Of a stretch of DNA of 64,000 nucleotides, positions 11,786-21,563 are shown piece by piece; the stretch's first letter is position 1; each line of letters starts with the position of its first letter. The notes beneath the pieces were generated by a model. The model was given only the letters and a program-made list of their open reading frames with translations. It did no database searches and was not told the origin of the DNA. The DNA lies in contig JAWZSP010000001.1 in NCBI GenBank assembly GCA_034401135.1, positions 62,001 to 126,000 of the forward strand, written 5' to 3'. The translations under genes were made by a program, and so were the position numbers. Source of the DNA: Volutella citrinella (lineage: Eukaryota; Ascomycota; Sordariomycetes; Hypocreales; Nectriaceae).

Positions 11786-12554
11786 GGTTGAATTATATAT
11801 TTCTTTATATATTTTCAGCTTGATCAGCCTTGGAAATGATGATAGATGCTGTGACGTAGATGAATTGACGCGTTTCTCTTGCCAACCACCTTGTGTGCAT
11901 TCAAGAACATGTCGTCTCCATTGCATTTAGTTAGTTGTGAATGCCATGACTAGCCCACTATCCAATAGTTTAGTTGTGAATGCCATGACTAGCCCACTAT
12001 CCAATAGTCATGTTCGCACGCCATTCAATGCATTGTCCGATATGCTGCCTCGTTGCCAATGACAAAGGTTTCCGCCCTGTTTGGTTAGCGCCCCAGGTGA
12101 GGAGATAATACCCCAGCCAGGCGGCGTCGCTCTCGCGAACCCGGACCCCAGATACGGGTCCGAATCCCGAGATACCAGCCCCATGATTGGCCAGCTGCTG
12201 GCGAGGTTGTCAGCTAGCCTAGATCGAGCCCCCCTTCCACATGGCGTCCTTATCACCCCCCGCGTGCGCAGCCGGGTCAGGGTCACGGGAGGGGGGGTGG
12301 TCACGGCAACTGATTGCCGGTCGCTGTGTGTGTGTGTGTGTGTGTGCACTGTGAGGGAGGGCCAAGGATGTTGATGGCCCAGCGTAGCGGTGCGCATTGA
12401 AGTTTATCTTAAATACAGGCCGATAGACCTCATCGCTGGCCATCCTGCGATGCTACGCACCCAACGTCCCAACAGGCAAGACTAGCGGAGCACTTTGAGA
12501 CTATCCATCTGTAAACAGCATTTGGCGACGCACACATCGCTACTCTGAGCCAAC
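11786..12554. promoter_or_regulatory. Intergenic region before permease A: tandem duplication, palindrome, GT repeat
   Basis: No gene is seen. The first part is the 3' flank of FAD monooxygenase A. Further right is an inverted repeat CGGACCC...GGGTCCG at 12142-12162 (7-bp spacer), immediately followed by TCCCGAGAT at 12165-12173. This resembles the CCGAGAT elements near other genes of this region and is a candidate regulator site for permease A. A short GT microsatellite (about 12326-12345) lies between them and the start. Confidence 0.45.
11933..12008. repeat. 39-bp tandem duplication (two copies)
   Basis: The unit beginning AGTTGTGAATGCCATGACTA occurs at 11933 and again at 11972, exact over the readable length and giving nearly two full copies. 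It lies about 150 bp downstream of the FAD monooxygenase A stop and looks like a recent local duplication in the 3' flank. Confidence 0.9.
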
Positions 12555-14577
12555 ATGTCGGAGCACGATGCACCCCCGGCAAAGCACCATCATGCCATCG
12601 ACTACGACGATGCAGACGGGCTGGCCGCCATTGGAAAGGTGCAGGTGTTTGAAAGGAGATACAACTTGTGGTCCATTGTGGGTGTGGGAGTCTGCGTCTC
12701 GGCAACGGTATGGACCCTGGATCTCCTTCTGGACTCACCCTTGAAGTCTCTACTGACCCGCGACAGTGGTGTGGCGTGTCGTCCTCCCTCCTACCCACTC
12801 TAGTATCGGGCGGCGGCGTCACTGTCGTCTGGGGATTCGTCCTGGTTGCCATTGGCACCTTGCTGGTGACGGCGTCACTGGCTGAGCTTGCCAGGTAAGA
12901 CACCATTCCCGTCCCTCCCCCGTTGACCCGGCCGCGTTGTCGTGAGGCCATTCTGGCTGACACGGTGCGCATCGACAGCATCTGGCCCTCTTCAGGTGGT
13001 CAGTACCACTGGGCAGCCGAGCTGTCTAGCGAGAGATGGCGCCCGCTGCTGTCATGGTTCACTGGCTGGTTCTCTCTCGGCTCCATGACGCTGGGCGCAG
13101 TGGGAAGCACCTACGCCGGCGCGCTGCAGATCCACGTCTTCTCCATGGCCTGCAACCCGACATACATCCCCAAGGCATGGCATGTATCTATGGTAAGGAG
13201 CTTCTATGGTCTATTACGCCTGTGACTAGAGACCATGACTGACGCCAACCAACTTGGGAACAGATCTTCATTGCCATCACTGCCCTCAATTTCGTAGTCA
13301 ACGTGTTTGGCGCCAAGCTCTATCACTATCTCAACATCTACAGTATGTACCAGATGGCCCACTCCCCTGTCCTCGCTGTCGTGCTTGATGCTAATGCTGG
13401 CCGCTTGTGGCGCAGCCATCATCCACCAGGGCGTCTTCTTCGTCGTCGTCTTTATCACAGTGCTCGCCTGCGTGGCTCCCAACTACAACTCGGCCTCCTA
13501 CGTCTTCACCGAGTTCCAAAACTCGTCGGGCTGGTCCAGCGATGGCGTGTCCTTCTTCATTGGCGTCATCGGCATGAGCATCGGCTTTGTGGGCGTGGAA
13601 GCACCCGCTCACTTTAGCGAAGAGATGAGGCACGCCACGCGCGACGTGCCTCGAGCTAGTACGTCGCTTTTCCCATCCGATATTGGTTCCAAGTTGGTGA
13701 TTCATCTTGCTGATGCGACCCTTGACTCGCAGTGATGTACAGCGTGATTGGCAACGCCCTCATCACGTTCCCCTGGCTCATCGCGCTGCTTTTCTGCATG
13801 GGCAACATCGAAGAACTCGTCCAGCAGCCCTTTGGCGGCATCATGCCCATTTTCCAGATCCTGCTCAACGCAACGGGCAGCATCGGGGGCAGTGTCTTCC
13901 TCAACCTGGCTCTCTGCATCGTGTCCATCGTCAGCGCAATCGACCTCAACGGCGCCTGCTCGCGCACCATGTGGTCTATGGCCCGCGACAATGCATTCCC
14001 ATCTGTGTTCCGCAAGGTGGACGCTAAATTGGATGTGCCAATCCGGCCCCTGATTCTGCTCTGCATCATCGAGGCCGGGCTAGGATGCATCTACATTGGC
14101 AACAGCACAGCCTTTTATGGCGTCATGTCCGGAATCCTGATTTTGCAGATGGCCTCATACGCTATCCCCATCGCCCTGCACCTGGTCCAGCGCGGTAAGG
14201 TTGCCAAGGGGCCTTGGAGGATGCCTGAAACCATTGGATACGCGGTCAATCTTGGTGCCCTTGCGTGGTGCCTACTGTCCGGTGTCTTCTTCACCTTCCC
14301 CATCAACCGACCAGTGACACCGTCCAACATGTGAGTCTCGATTATAGTAGCGCCGATGGCTGCTCCTGATTGAGTTACGCCCAGCAGCTAACCAAGTGAA
14401 TCTTGCAGGAATTACTCCTCGGCTATTCTTGGTGTAGTCATCATCCTCGCCACGGTTATGTATCTAGCATACGGCCGGGGCAGATATGTTGGCCCCATCA
14501 AGGAGACAATTACGGGTATTGTGGAGAGGGAGGACTCGCCTGTGGGCAGCCGCGATCTGGAGAAGTCGACAAAATGA
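12555..14577 (+). CDS. APC-family amino acid / choline-type permease A
   Basis: Seven exons: 12555-12707, 12767-12894, 12979-13192, 13264-13342, 13416-13658, 13733-14330 and 14409-14577. The N-terminus is hydrophilic, then about twelve membrane spans follow. Family features include F-E-R-R-Y-N-L-W-S-I before span 1, the S-G-G-Q-Y-H-W-A segment typical of fungal GABA/choline/amino-acid permeases, the E-E-M-R-x-A-x-R-D-V-P-R-A loop, and S-R-x-x-W-S-M-A-R-D-x-A-F-P. It should be a plasma-membrane proton symporter for an amino acid, amine or choline-like compound. It lies in the same direction as FAD monooxygenase A, so uptake and oxidation of one substrate is plausible. A second member is at 42455-44222. 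Confidence 0.88.
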
Positions 14578-15003
14578 GTACGTGTGTGAGCGACGGTGTG
14601 CAAGCGGTGAGCGTTGTGTGGTTGTGTAGTCTAAGTCTACCGCACTGTGGGGTGCATTCGGGCTCCGACGATCCGGGCCATGTTGCTATCGCTGTGTAAG
14701 TGCCGGCGATATGCTAGCCAGCCGCCCAGCAGAGACCATGCTGGGTCCATACTAGATTGAATACTGCCTAGTCTAAATGCCTATCGTAACCATTCGCCTC
14801 TCTGTGCTGATTATTTGCATACCCTGCCAAGATCGGGGAAGAAGAGCACCCCGGATCGCGGATTCGGAAGACGTGCTGCGCCGTCCCGGCCCCAGGTCTC
14901 GTCCCATTTCCTATTTCTTTACATCCAGAGCAAATGGACATGCTGGCTTAAATGAATCCTGGACTACAAACAGCTGACACCCATTCGTTGAGTAACAAGA
15001 GCC
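14578..15003. promoter_or_regulatory. Promoter region of the Gfo/Idh/MocA dehydrogenase
   Basis: No gene is seen. At about 14831-14867 there is a cluster of GATCGGGG, CCCCGGATCG and GGATTCGG sequences that resemble, but do not match exactly, the CGG/CCG-rich elements upstream of the neighbouring genes. Confidence 0.35.
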
Positions 15004-16155
15004 ATGTCTGGTGCCACACCATCTACTTCTCCAACCTCCATGCTCCCGCTCCTTCGCTGGGGCATCATCGGTGCCGGCACCGCAGCCAAATGGTTTTCTG
15101 CCGACCTGTTGGTGCCTCGTCCGGACGCTCGGGCACGCCACATCGTCCAGGCTGTGGGCTCGAAGAATGCTGCGGCTCTCGCCGAGAAGGCTGGGCTGCC
15201 GGCCTCGACGAAGCTGTATAGCACACACGCCGAGGTCTACGCCGACCCAGATGTTGACATTGTCCACGTCGCCGTCCCCCACGGCCTACACGTGGAAGAA
15301 TGCCTGGCAGCCATCCGCGCGGGCAAGCACGTGTTGTGCGAGAAGCCCATGGCCATGAACCAGCGCGAGGCTGGCATCATCTTTGACGCCGCGCGTGAGG
15401 CCGGTGTGTGGGTGGGTGAGGGTCTGTGGACTCGCTCTCTGCCCATCACAAAGAAGCTACGTCAGGTGCTTCACGAGGAACAGGCCATTGGTCGCGTGCT
15501 CCGTGTCGTCTCTGACTTTGGCTTCCACGTGGATATCGCCGCTCTACCCTCGGAGAGCAGGTACAAAGATCCACAACTGGGTGCAGGGTCTCTTCTGGAC
15601 ATGGGCATCTACTCCATCAACTGGGCGCTCATGGCTGCCGACACAGAGAAGGCACATGTCAAGGGCAAGGCGGCGCCGCTCCCGCGCATCCTCGCCATGC
15701 AATGCCTGGAAGAGGGTGTTGGCGGCCAGCCTGTCGAGGTAGCGACCGGAATGCTAATGCAGTTTGGCTCAGCTGGGCCCCAGGCGGTCCTTTCATGTAC
15801 GTCTGTGACCACAAGAGAGCATGGAGACTTCCTCCGCATCGACGGCACCAAAGGCTACATAATAGTCACTGGCATTGCGCCGCCGGTGCCCAGAAGCTTC
15901 AGTGTGTTCGTCCGACAAGCCAAGGACGGCCAACCCGTGCATGGCGCTGCCGAGGACGAGGCTTCGCAGGTGTACGAATGCGATAGCCCAGGCGGTATGG
16001 GTTTCTACTGGCAGGCTGACGAGGCTGCCCTGGATATTGCCGCGGGTAGACGCACGAGTAGTATAATGCCAGAGGAGGAGACGCTGCTGGCCATGGGCAT
16101 CATGGACGAGGTGCGCAGGCAAGGCGGAGCAAAGTTCCCACAGGATGATATTTGA
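15004..16155 (+). CDS. Gfo/Idh/MocA-family NAD(P)-dependent dehydrogenase
   Basis: An intronless gene of 383 residues, the usual length for dimeric dihydrodiol dehydrogenase / D-xylose dehydrogenase relatives. The N-terminal Rossmann motif is GIIGAGTAAKWF (about residues 20-31). The conserved lysine motif is E-K-P-M-A-M-N (about residue 118). A C-terminal alpha/beta domain includes the G-A-G-S-L-L-D-M-G-I-Y segment with the usual Asp. It is expected to oxidise a sugar or a trans-dihydrodiol using NAD(P)+. A dihydrodiol substrate would fit a set of oxygenases nearby, but that is speculation. An alternative start at the Met 13 residues in (M-L-P-L-L-R) is possible, because the Rossmann strand begins right after it. 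Confidence 0.88.
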   Translation: MSGATPSTSPTSMLPLLRWGIIGAGTAAKWFSADLLVPRPDARARHIVQAVGSKNAAALAEKAGLPASTKLYSTHAEVYADPDVDIVHVAVPHGLHVEECLAAIRAGKHVLCEKPMAMNQREAGIIFDAAREAGVWVGEGLWTRSLPITKKLRQVLHEEQAIGRVLRVVSDFGFHVDIAALPSESRYKDPQLGAGSLLDMGIYSINWALMAADTEKAHVKGKAAPLPRILAMQCLEEGVGGQPVEVATGMLMQFGSAGPQAVLSCTSVTTREHGDFLRIDGTKGYIIVTGIAPPVPRSFSVFVRQAKDGQPVHGAAEDEASQVYECDSPGGMGFYWQADEAALDIAAGRRTSSIMPEEETLLAMGIMDEVRRQGGAKFPQDDI

Positions 16156-16898
16156 GGGGCTTAAACACCCATTTCTTGTTATACGAACCCTTAATAGTAA
16201 CGCTCTTAACATGCAAGTGTGGAATCTCGGCTCATTTCAAAGGACACAGGATTCTGTGTTGCTGCTGTGAGACGCCGACATGCACTGAAATCCATTCAAG
16301 TTTATCTCGCTTGATAATTCGTCTACGCACCCACTGCCGCTCGTAAGATTGTCTCAGCTTCAATCTATTCTATTGCAAACCAGTGGCCAGTGTGGCTGTA
16401 ACAGCTGCTCTGCTAATGCTCTGACGTCTATTTGCCAATCACGAAATCCCAAACATGGCCATCTACATACAGCAGGCCGACCCCGTTACCCCGAGCGGAA
16501 TGATACAGTATGTGGGTCAAGGCATGGTCTGGCAGCATGTGGGGCTGAGATATGGGTGATGTGCATCCCCGCGCCCGGATCCCACTCAGCCCGAGATCCC
16601 GGGTCTAGCACAGTCACGCAAACCTCCCTGCGAGAACGATGATAGCAGCCGCGGGGGGGGGGGGGCAAGCAAGAGGCGGCAGCCGATCAAACAGTCGGGC
16701 TTTCGGTGTACCAGAGCCGGCAAAGGGCCAGTGACACAGCCGCTGGACAGGGTAATACGACGGAAGCCGGGTTTAGGCCCGGCTAGGCATAAATGAGCGA
16801 AGCGTCTTGTACAGTACAGTCATGGGCCCTGCCATCGGCCCCTGCACAGTCGACACCATCTATTGCCATCCCAATCTCAGTAAAACACCCAACACACC
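16156..16898. promoter_or_regulatory. Upstream region of the serine hydrolase with CCGAGATCCCG element
   Basis: No gene is seen. It contains the exact 11-mer CCGAGATCCCG at 16591-16601, just after a CCCGGATCCC at about 16573-16582, some 300 bp before the start at 16899. Another ATCTCGG lies at 16224-16230. A run of 13 G occurs at 16653-16665. Confidence 0.5.
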
Positions 16899-18286
16899 AT
16901 GTCATCAGCTTCATTTCAGACGCTGCTCCAGCAGCGCACCGCCAAAGAGGCCAATGACTTGTTCGGTGTGACGGCGGCCGTGGTGGACTCGTCGGGTTTG
17001 TCCTCCCACCTCAGTCCCCATTCCCCTCGCTGGCTCTACAAGCATCACGTAATGCCCGCCTCAACGGCTACTTTTGCTAACTATTTCGCTTGGTGCTGCC
17101 ATAGGCAAGTCCATCTTCAAGGGGAATGCCGGACGAAAGAACTTGTCATCAGATGAAGTCGTCCCGTATAACGCCTTTTTCTCATGCTTCTCCGTGACGA
17201 AGCCGTTGACGACCATCTGCGCGATGCAGTGCGTCGAACGTGGTCTCATTGGTCTCGACGATGACGTCTCGCCTCACTTGCCCGAGCTGGCAGCGCAGCC
17301 CATCATCTCGATTGGCTCGGATAACGCGCTCATCCTCACTCCGGCTACCAAGCCCATCACTCTGCGCCACCTGCTCACCCACACCAGCGGCCTCTGCTAT
17401 GACGGGCAGAGCCCACTGGTAACGCGCTGGCGCCAGGAGGAGCAGGGACTGGCTCCGCAATGGAAGAATGGTAAGATTCTCGAGGCCTACGCGCACCCCA
17501 GGCTGTTTGAAGCTGGCACCAGCTGGCAGTATGGGTCCGGTCTCGAATGGACTGGCCTGCTCGTCGCCAGACTGAGCGGGAAGGCCAATCTGGAGGATTA
17601 CATGGAAGAAAACATTTTCAAGCCATTGGGTATGGTCGACTCGACCTTCCGCCCGCAATCCAGGCCAGATCTTGAAAGCAGACGCTTCCAGATGGTTGGG
17701 CGTACACCCGAGGGCACATTTGGCCCTGCACCCGCCATGTGGCCATATCCCGAGGATGCTCAAGATCCTTGCGGCGGCTTGGGGCTCTTCTCCACAGTCC
17801 CAGACCTGATAAAGGTATTTGGTGATCTGGTTAGCACCAGTCCTAAGCTGCTCAAACTGGAGACCGTCTCTGCCATGTTTGAACCTCAGTATAAGAACGA
17901 CCCCGCCGTTGACGGCGGACTCCTCAAAATGCCGGTAAGCCAGCAAACAGAGTTCCCCGCAGTCGAGACTCTCGTTACTAACTGGACAACACGTGCAGTT
18001 CATGTATGTAAACCTAATTGGAGGTGCCCCCCAGAACAAGCAGGGCAATATGAGGCTAAGCTTTGCCATCGGCGGCATCGTTACGCACGAGGACACGGAG
18101 AACCTGCCTGCCAACACCCTCGCGTGGGGCGGGATGCCTCACCTCTCATGGTTCGTGAACCGGGATATTGGAGTTGCAGGAATGCTTGCCAGCCAGCTGG
18201 TTCCACCGGGCGATGCCAAGGCGAACAGCATGATTGGGTCTTTTCTGCAACAGTTCGCCAAAGATGCCAAGCGCAAGAGCACATAG
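16899..18286 (+). CDS. LovD / beta-lactamase-type serine hydrolase or acyltransferase
   Basis: Three exons (16899-16995, 17105-17934, 17999-18286), about 404 residues. The nucleophile motif S-x-x-K is present as FSVTK near residue 60. A Y-G-S-G segment corresponds to the second active-site motif (Tyr). A W-G-G-M-P-H-L-S-W stretch near the C-terminus is characteristic of fungal LovD/EstB relatives, as is the L-V-P-P-G-D ending. These proteins act as esterases, amidases or transesterases on small molecules rather than on cell-wall precursors. The gene sits between the dehydrogenase and two P450s and shares the 11-mer promoter element with the SDR. It may acylate or deacylate the pathway compound; the direction is unknown. 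Confidence 0.85.
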
Positions 18287-18787
18287 CACAAAGAGGTAGT
18301 GTATAGAGGTGTCGAAGATGTGAACTTTTTGACCAAATATAAATCAAGAGATCTGGTTGTCCCAATGTCCGGACTTGCAGGGTTTTTAAGTGTGTTGCCC
18401 AGGATTGATCTTGCAAGGATCACAGTAGATTCATGTCATGTACCCAGCATCTCAGCCTCAGTGCCCAGTTCAGCGACAGGGTTCGCTCCTCTGACAGAGC
18501 TCCTTCCCCGTAAATATTCGTCTAGGCAGTCAGCAATCGTCTTGAGAATCCTCTCTGAATGATAAGATAGGGCACAATGTATCGACGCCTCATGGTTGTA
18601 AAGTAGAAGACATAAATCTAAGCAATTGCTATTTCTCCTCCTTTGGGTCCAGCTTACCCTCTCCTTCAGCTATCCAAACCTAGTACCGCAATTGACATAT
18701 AAAATGAGCTCATTGGTCTTCCTTGACTCGGATAGTTCAGTTCCCTTGTCAAAAATATGCAACCCAGCCACGCCACCCCAGCCCGAC
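18287..18787. other. Convergent intergenic region
   Basis: Lies between the ends of the serine hydrolase (plus) and a P450 (minus). I see no gene, repeat or recognisable element. It should contain both polyadenylation regions. Confidence 0.5.
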
Positions 18788-20720
18788 TTAGTCAACCTTC
18801 CTCATCATTATCACTGCCTCCGGGTCCGGGAAGACAATGGCCTCGAACTCATGGTTCTTGTACCGGCCTTGGCCATCGGGGTTCTTGATGTCGTAGTGGA
18901 GAATCAGCTCCACAATCATAAGCTTGATCTCGATGTCGGCAAGAAACCGCCCAGGGCATGCGTGTCGGCCTACACCCCAGCCCAGGTTCGTCTTACCGAC
19001 ACTGGTGTAGATTAGATTGGGCTCGCCGTCCTGGCGGCGCCTATAGAAGCGAAGGCCATCAAACTTATCCGCTTCCTTGAAGTAGGTTTCATCTATGTTG
19101 ACAGAGCAGGTTGCGAGTTCCAGCTTTGTTCCTGCAGGAACATGCGTGCCGTCAGGGAGAGAAAATGGCTGGGTGGCCAAACGCTGGAAGGTGGCTATGG
19201 AAAGCAGAAATGTCAGTGGGACTGTGCATATTATTGACCATCGACTGAGGGATGAAGGTTACACACTGAGATCGGGCGAGCACAGCCGCTGGCTCTCCTT
19301 CATGAAGCTGTCGAGCTTTTGCAGCTTGTTGAGCCCATCGCGGGACAGCGTGCCGCCACATTCGGCAACGACTTGCTGTGCTTCCTCTCGTAGTTCGGGG
19401 ATGTACTCTGGGTGCGCGGCGAGATCATACAGGCAGTGAAGAGTGGAAGAGCTTGTTGTGTGGATGCTAGCCACGGCTAGAAGCAGCTGGTTCTGGACCA
19501 GAGTGTCAATGGTGCCGTTCTCCACAGTCAACAGGTGGTCAAACATGGTGGGTGGGCCACCTGGCTTCTGTCCTTGCTCCCTGGCATCGACGGTGTCCTT
19601 GATGATCTTCTTGGCTGCTTCTCGCTTCTTTTGCAGCGCTTTCCGGTTGGGCAGGAAGAAGTGCACCAGCGGGCGGAGGAAGGGCGGCCACGTCTTGAGG
19701 ATCTGGGCGTAGCCTGCAGCTTCAATCACGTAGTTTTCGGTGATTTCGAGCCACTCCGGGTTATTACTGGCAAACTCGTCGAGCATGACGTATGCAGATG
19801 CTCTGCAGACAATGGCTGTGACCGGTGTGTGAAGCAGCGTGGCCGTCCAATCTGGATAACCATGTTGAGTCAGCGCCATTGCACACATCCTTCATCCCAG
19901 CAGCTCTCTTGTACTCACCTGAGCTGGCCACCTTTCCGAGGGCAACGGGCATGTGGTTGCGAATAAGCTCGTGTAGTTGGGGCACGAAGACGGCTGTATA
20001 TGGACGTCAGCAAACAGGCAATGAGTGGACGAGGAAAGCTTGGGAAGCATCCTACGCAGAGCGGGGTTCAGTTTGCTGTGGATCAGGTTGACGCCTTTGG
20101 GGTCGACGGCGCCGATGTGGGTGTAGTCGAGCAGCAGGTCCTGTTTCTGATGCTTAGCATGCTTTCATGCCCTCCATCTACATCGCCGCGCGTGAGTACG
20201 ACTTACATTGTTGATTGATTGTTGGAAGCTCAAAGCCGGGTGGCTTCGCAGCTTCTCGAGGAAGTTGATGGGGACAATCAACTTGACACCTGATTGGCCT
20301 GTCAGCAAAGGCGACGATGATGACCGGCAGGTGCCTTTTTTGAGGCTGTGGCTTACCATCCATGGCGTCAACACCAAAAGGCTTGTCTTTGTACTATAGT
20401 GGCATGGTCAATTTGGTGGGACGCACACCTCGAGCTGTGATGGGCCGTACCTTTGCATAGCCCTGGTTGAGTGTTGCCCTCGAATTAAAGCAGTAGGCAT
20501 TCTTCCTGCTCTTCTTGCTGGGGTCCTCGGACGACAACGGAATAGGCACCTTGACGTCGGCGGGCCCTCTGGTCAGCACGAAGAAGCCGGCAGAGCAGAG
20601 CACGACGGCAAGGGACAGGCCCAGAGCCCAGAGCTTGTCCTCCCATTGCACATCAAGACTCAGGCCCGGGCCCTTGAACTTTCGCAAGAAAGCACCAATG
20701 TCAGGAAATGGGGACTCCAT
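18788..20720 (-). CDS. Cytochrome P450 (ent-kaurene-oxidase-like class)
   Basis: About eight exons reading leftward from 20720. The N-terminus has a long lead of about 30 residues and then one membrane anchor (L-W-A-L-G-L-S-L-A-V-V-L). Later exons give the I-helix A-S-I-H-T-T-S-S-S, the ExxR of helix K (K-E-S-Q-R-L) and the heme loop GWGVGRHACPGRFLAD with Cys as axial ligand (Trp replaces the usual Phe). The general pattern is that of fungal P450s related to gibberellin/kaurene oxidases, which oxidise terpenoids, indoles or other lipophilic compounds at the ER. The I-helix lacks the common AGxDT acid, so activation may differ. It shares a divergent promoter of about 840 bp with the P450 at 21564. 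Confidence 0.85.
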
Positions 20721-21563
20721 CGCAGCGAAAGTGTGGAGAAAGCTCGAGGAACAGTAGGAAACGTTTGCGGCGTGGACTTGGGCTGTGTTGTGTGGTGTGG
20801 GCTTTGTCGGAGCAGCTTTGTACCAACGGGTCGCTCCTCAGACGGACATGCTAGAGACGTTGAGTCGCCGGTGCAGGGAGTCCGCATCAGCGTTATCCTA
20901 TCCTCGTTGCAAGGTTAGCCGTGGAGGTCTGTCTGGGGTAGGTCGGTCGCTCGAGTCCCGCGAATCCCGGCCCGCAATCTCGGGGTGGGGCCGGGTAGCA
21001 ATCTGGGGTGCCCACCTCCTGGTAGCGCCGGATCGACGGCATCACCACGGGATATCGGGATCCGAAAAGCGTGTGGCACGGCACTGGCCCGCGCTGCATC
21101 CGCGTTGCGAATCAGAATCAGCCGCCCGGCTATTGGTCGTACGATCTCCTGAGCTTGGGAGGCTAGACCTAGGCTGCCCAGGGGCCGTCGCTGTTGTCGG
21201 GACACCCACCACTGCGCCGCCCGCGATTGATGTCAGTGTCAGTGGGTGCTCTATCGCCGCCAATCGCCAGCTCGAGACATTCCCCCGCCCGCCCGCTGCC
21301 CACGTCGTTCGCACCGTGTAGCAGCTGGCATGCGGCATTCAGTTCTTGGATTCGGACGGACATGCGGCGCTGCTATCGCGTCGCGTAGTCCCTTGTCCCG
21401 GCCCCAACAGTCTGCATATATGTCGTGGCCAGTGTTTCCATGCCACTCGCATTGTAGCCTTGCATCCATCCCATCAACCTCCAGACCTAACCCCAACCTG
21501 GTAGTTTTCTCATCCTACTCCTTGACATCATTGTCAACTCCATCCCCCCCCGCATCCGCCAAG
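20721..21563. promoter_or_regulatory. Bidirectional promoter between two P450 genes
   Basis: No credible gene; open frames here overlap and match nothing. CGG/CCG-rich elements recur: CCCGCGAATCCCGG at about 20957-20970, AATCTCGGGG at 20976-20985 (contains ATCTCGG) and ATATCGGGATCCGA at about 21052-21065. The concentration resembles upstream regions of other genes in this run and supports co-regulation. Confidence 0.45.

Noticed and set aside
11165..11926. Minus-strand frame of 253 codons at the end of monooxygenase A
   Set aside because: Antisense to the last exon; repetitive hydrophobic content, no domain.
17182..18117. Long minus-strand open frame (311 codons) opposite the serine hydrolase
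   Set aside because: It runs antisense to an exon with clear active-site motifs and shows no family features; it is a composition effect of GC-rich coding DNA.
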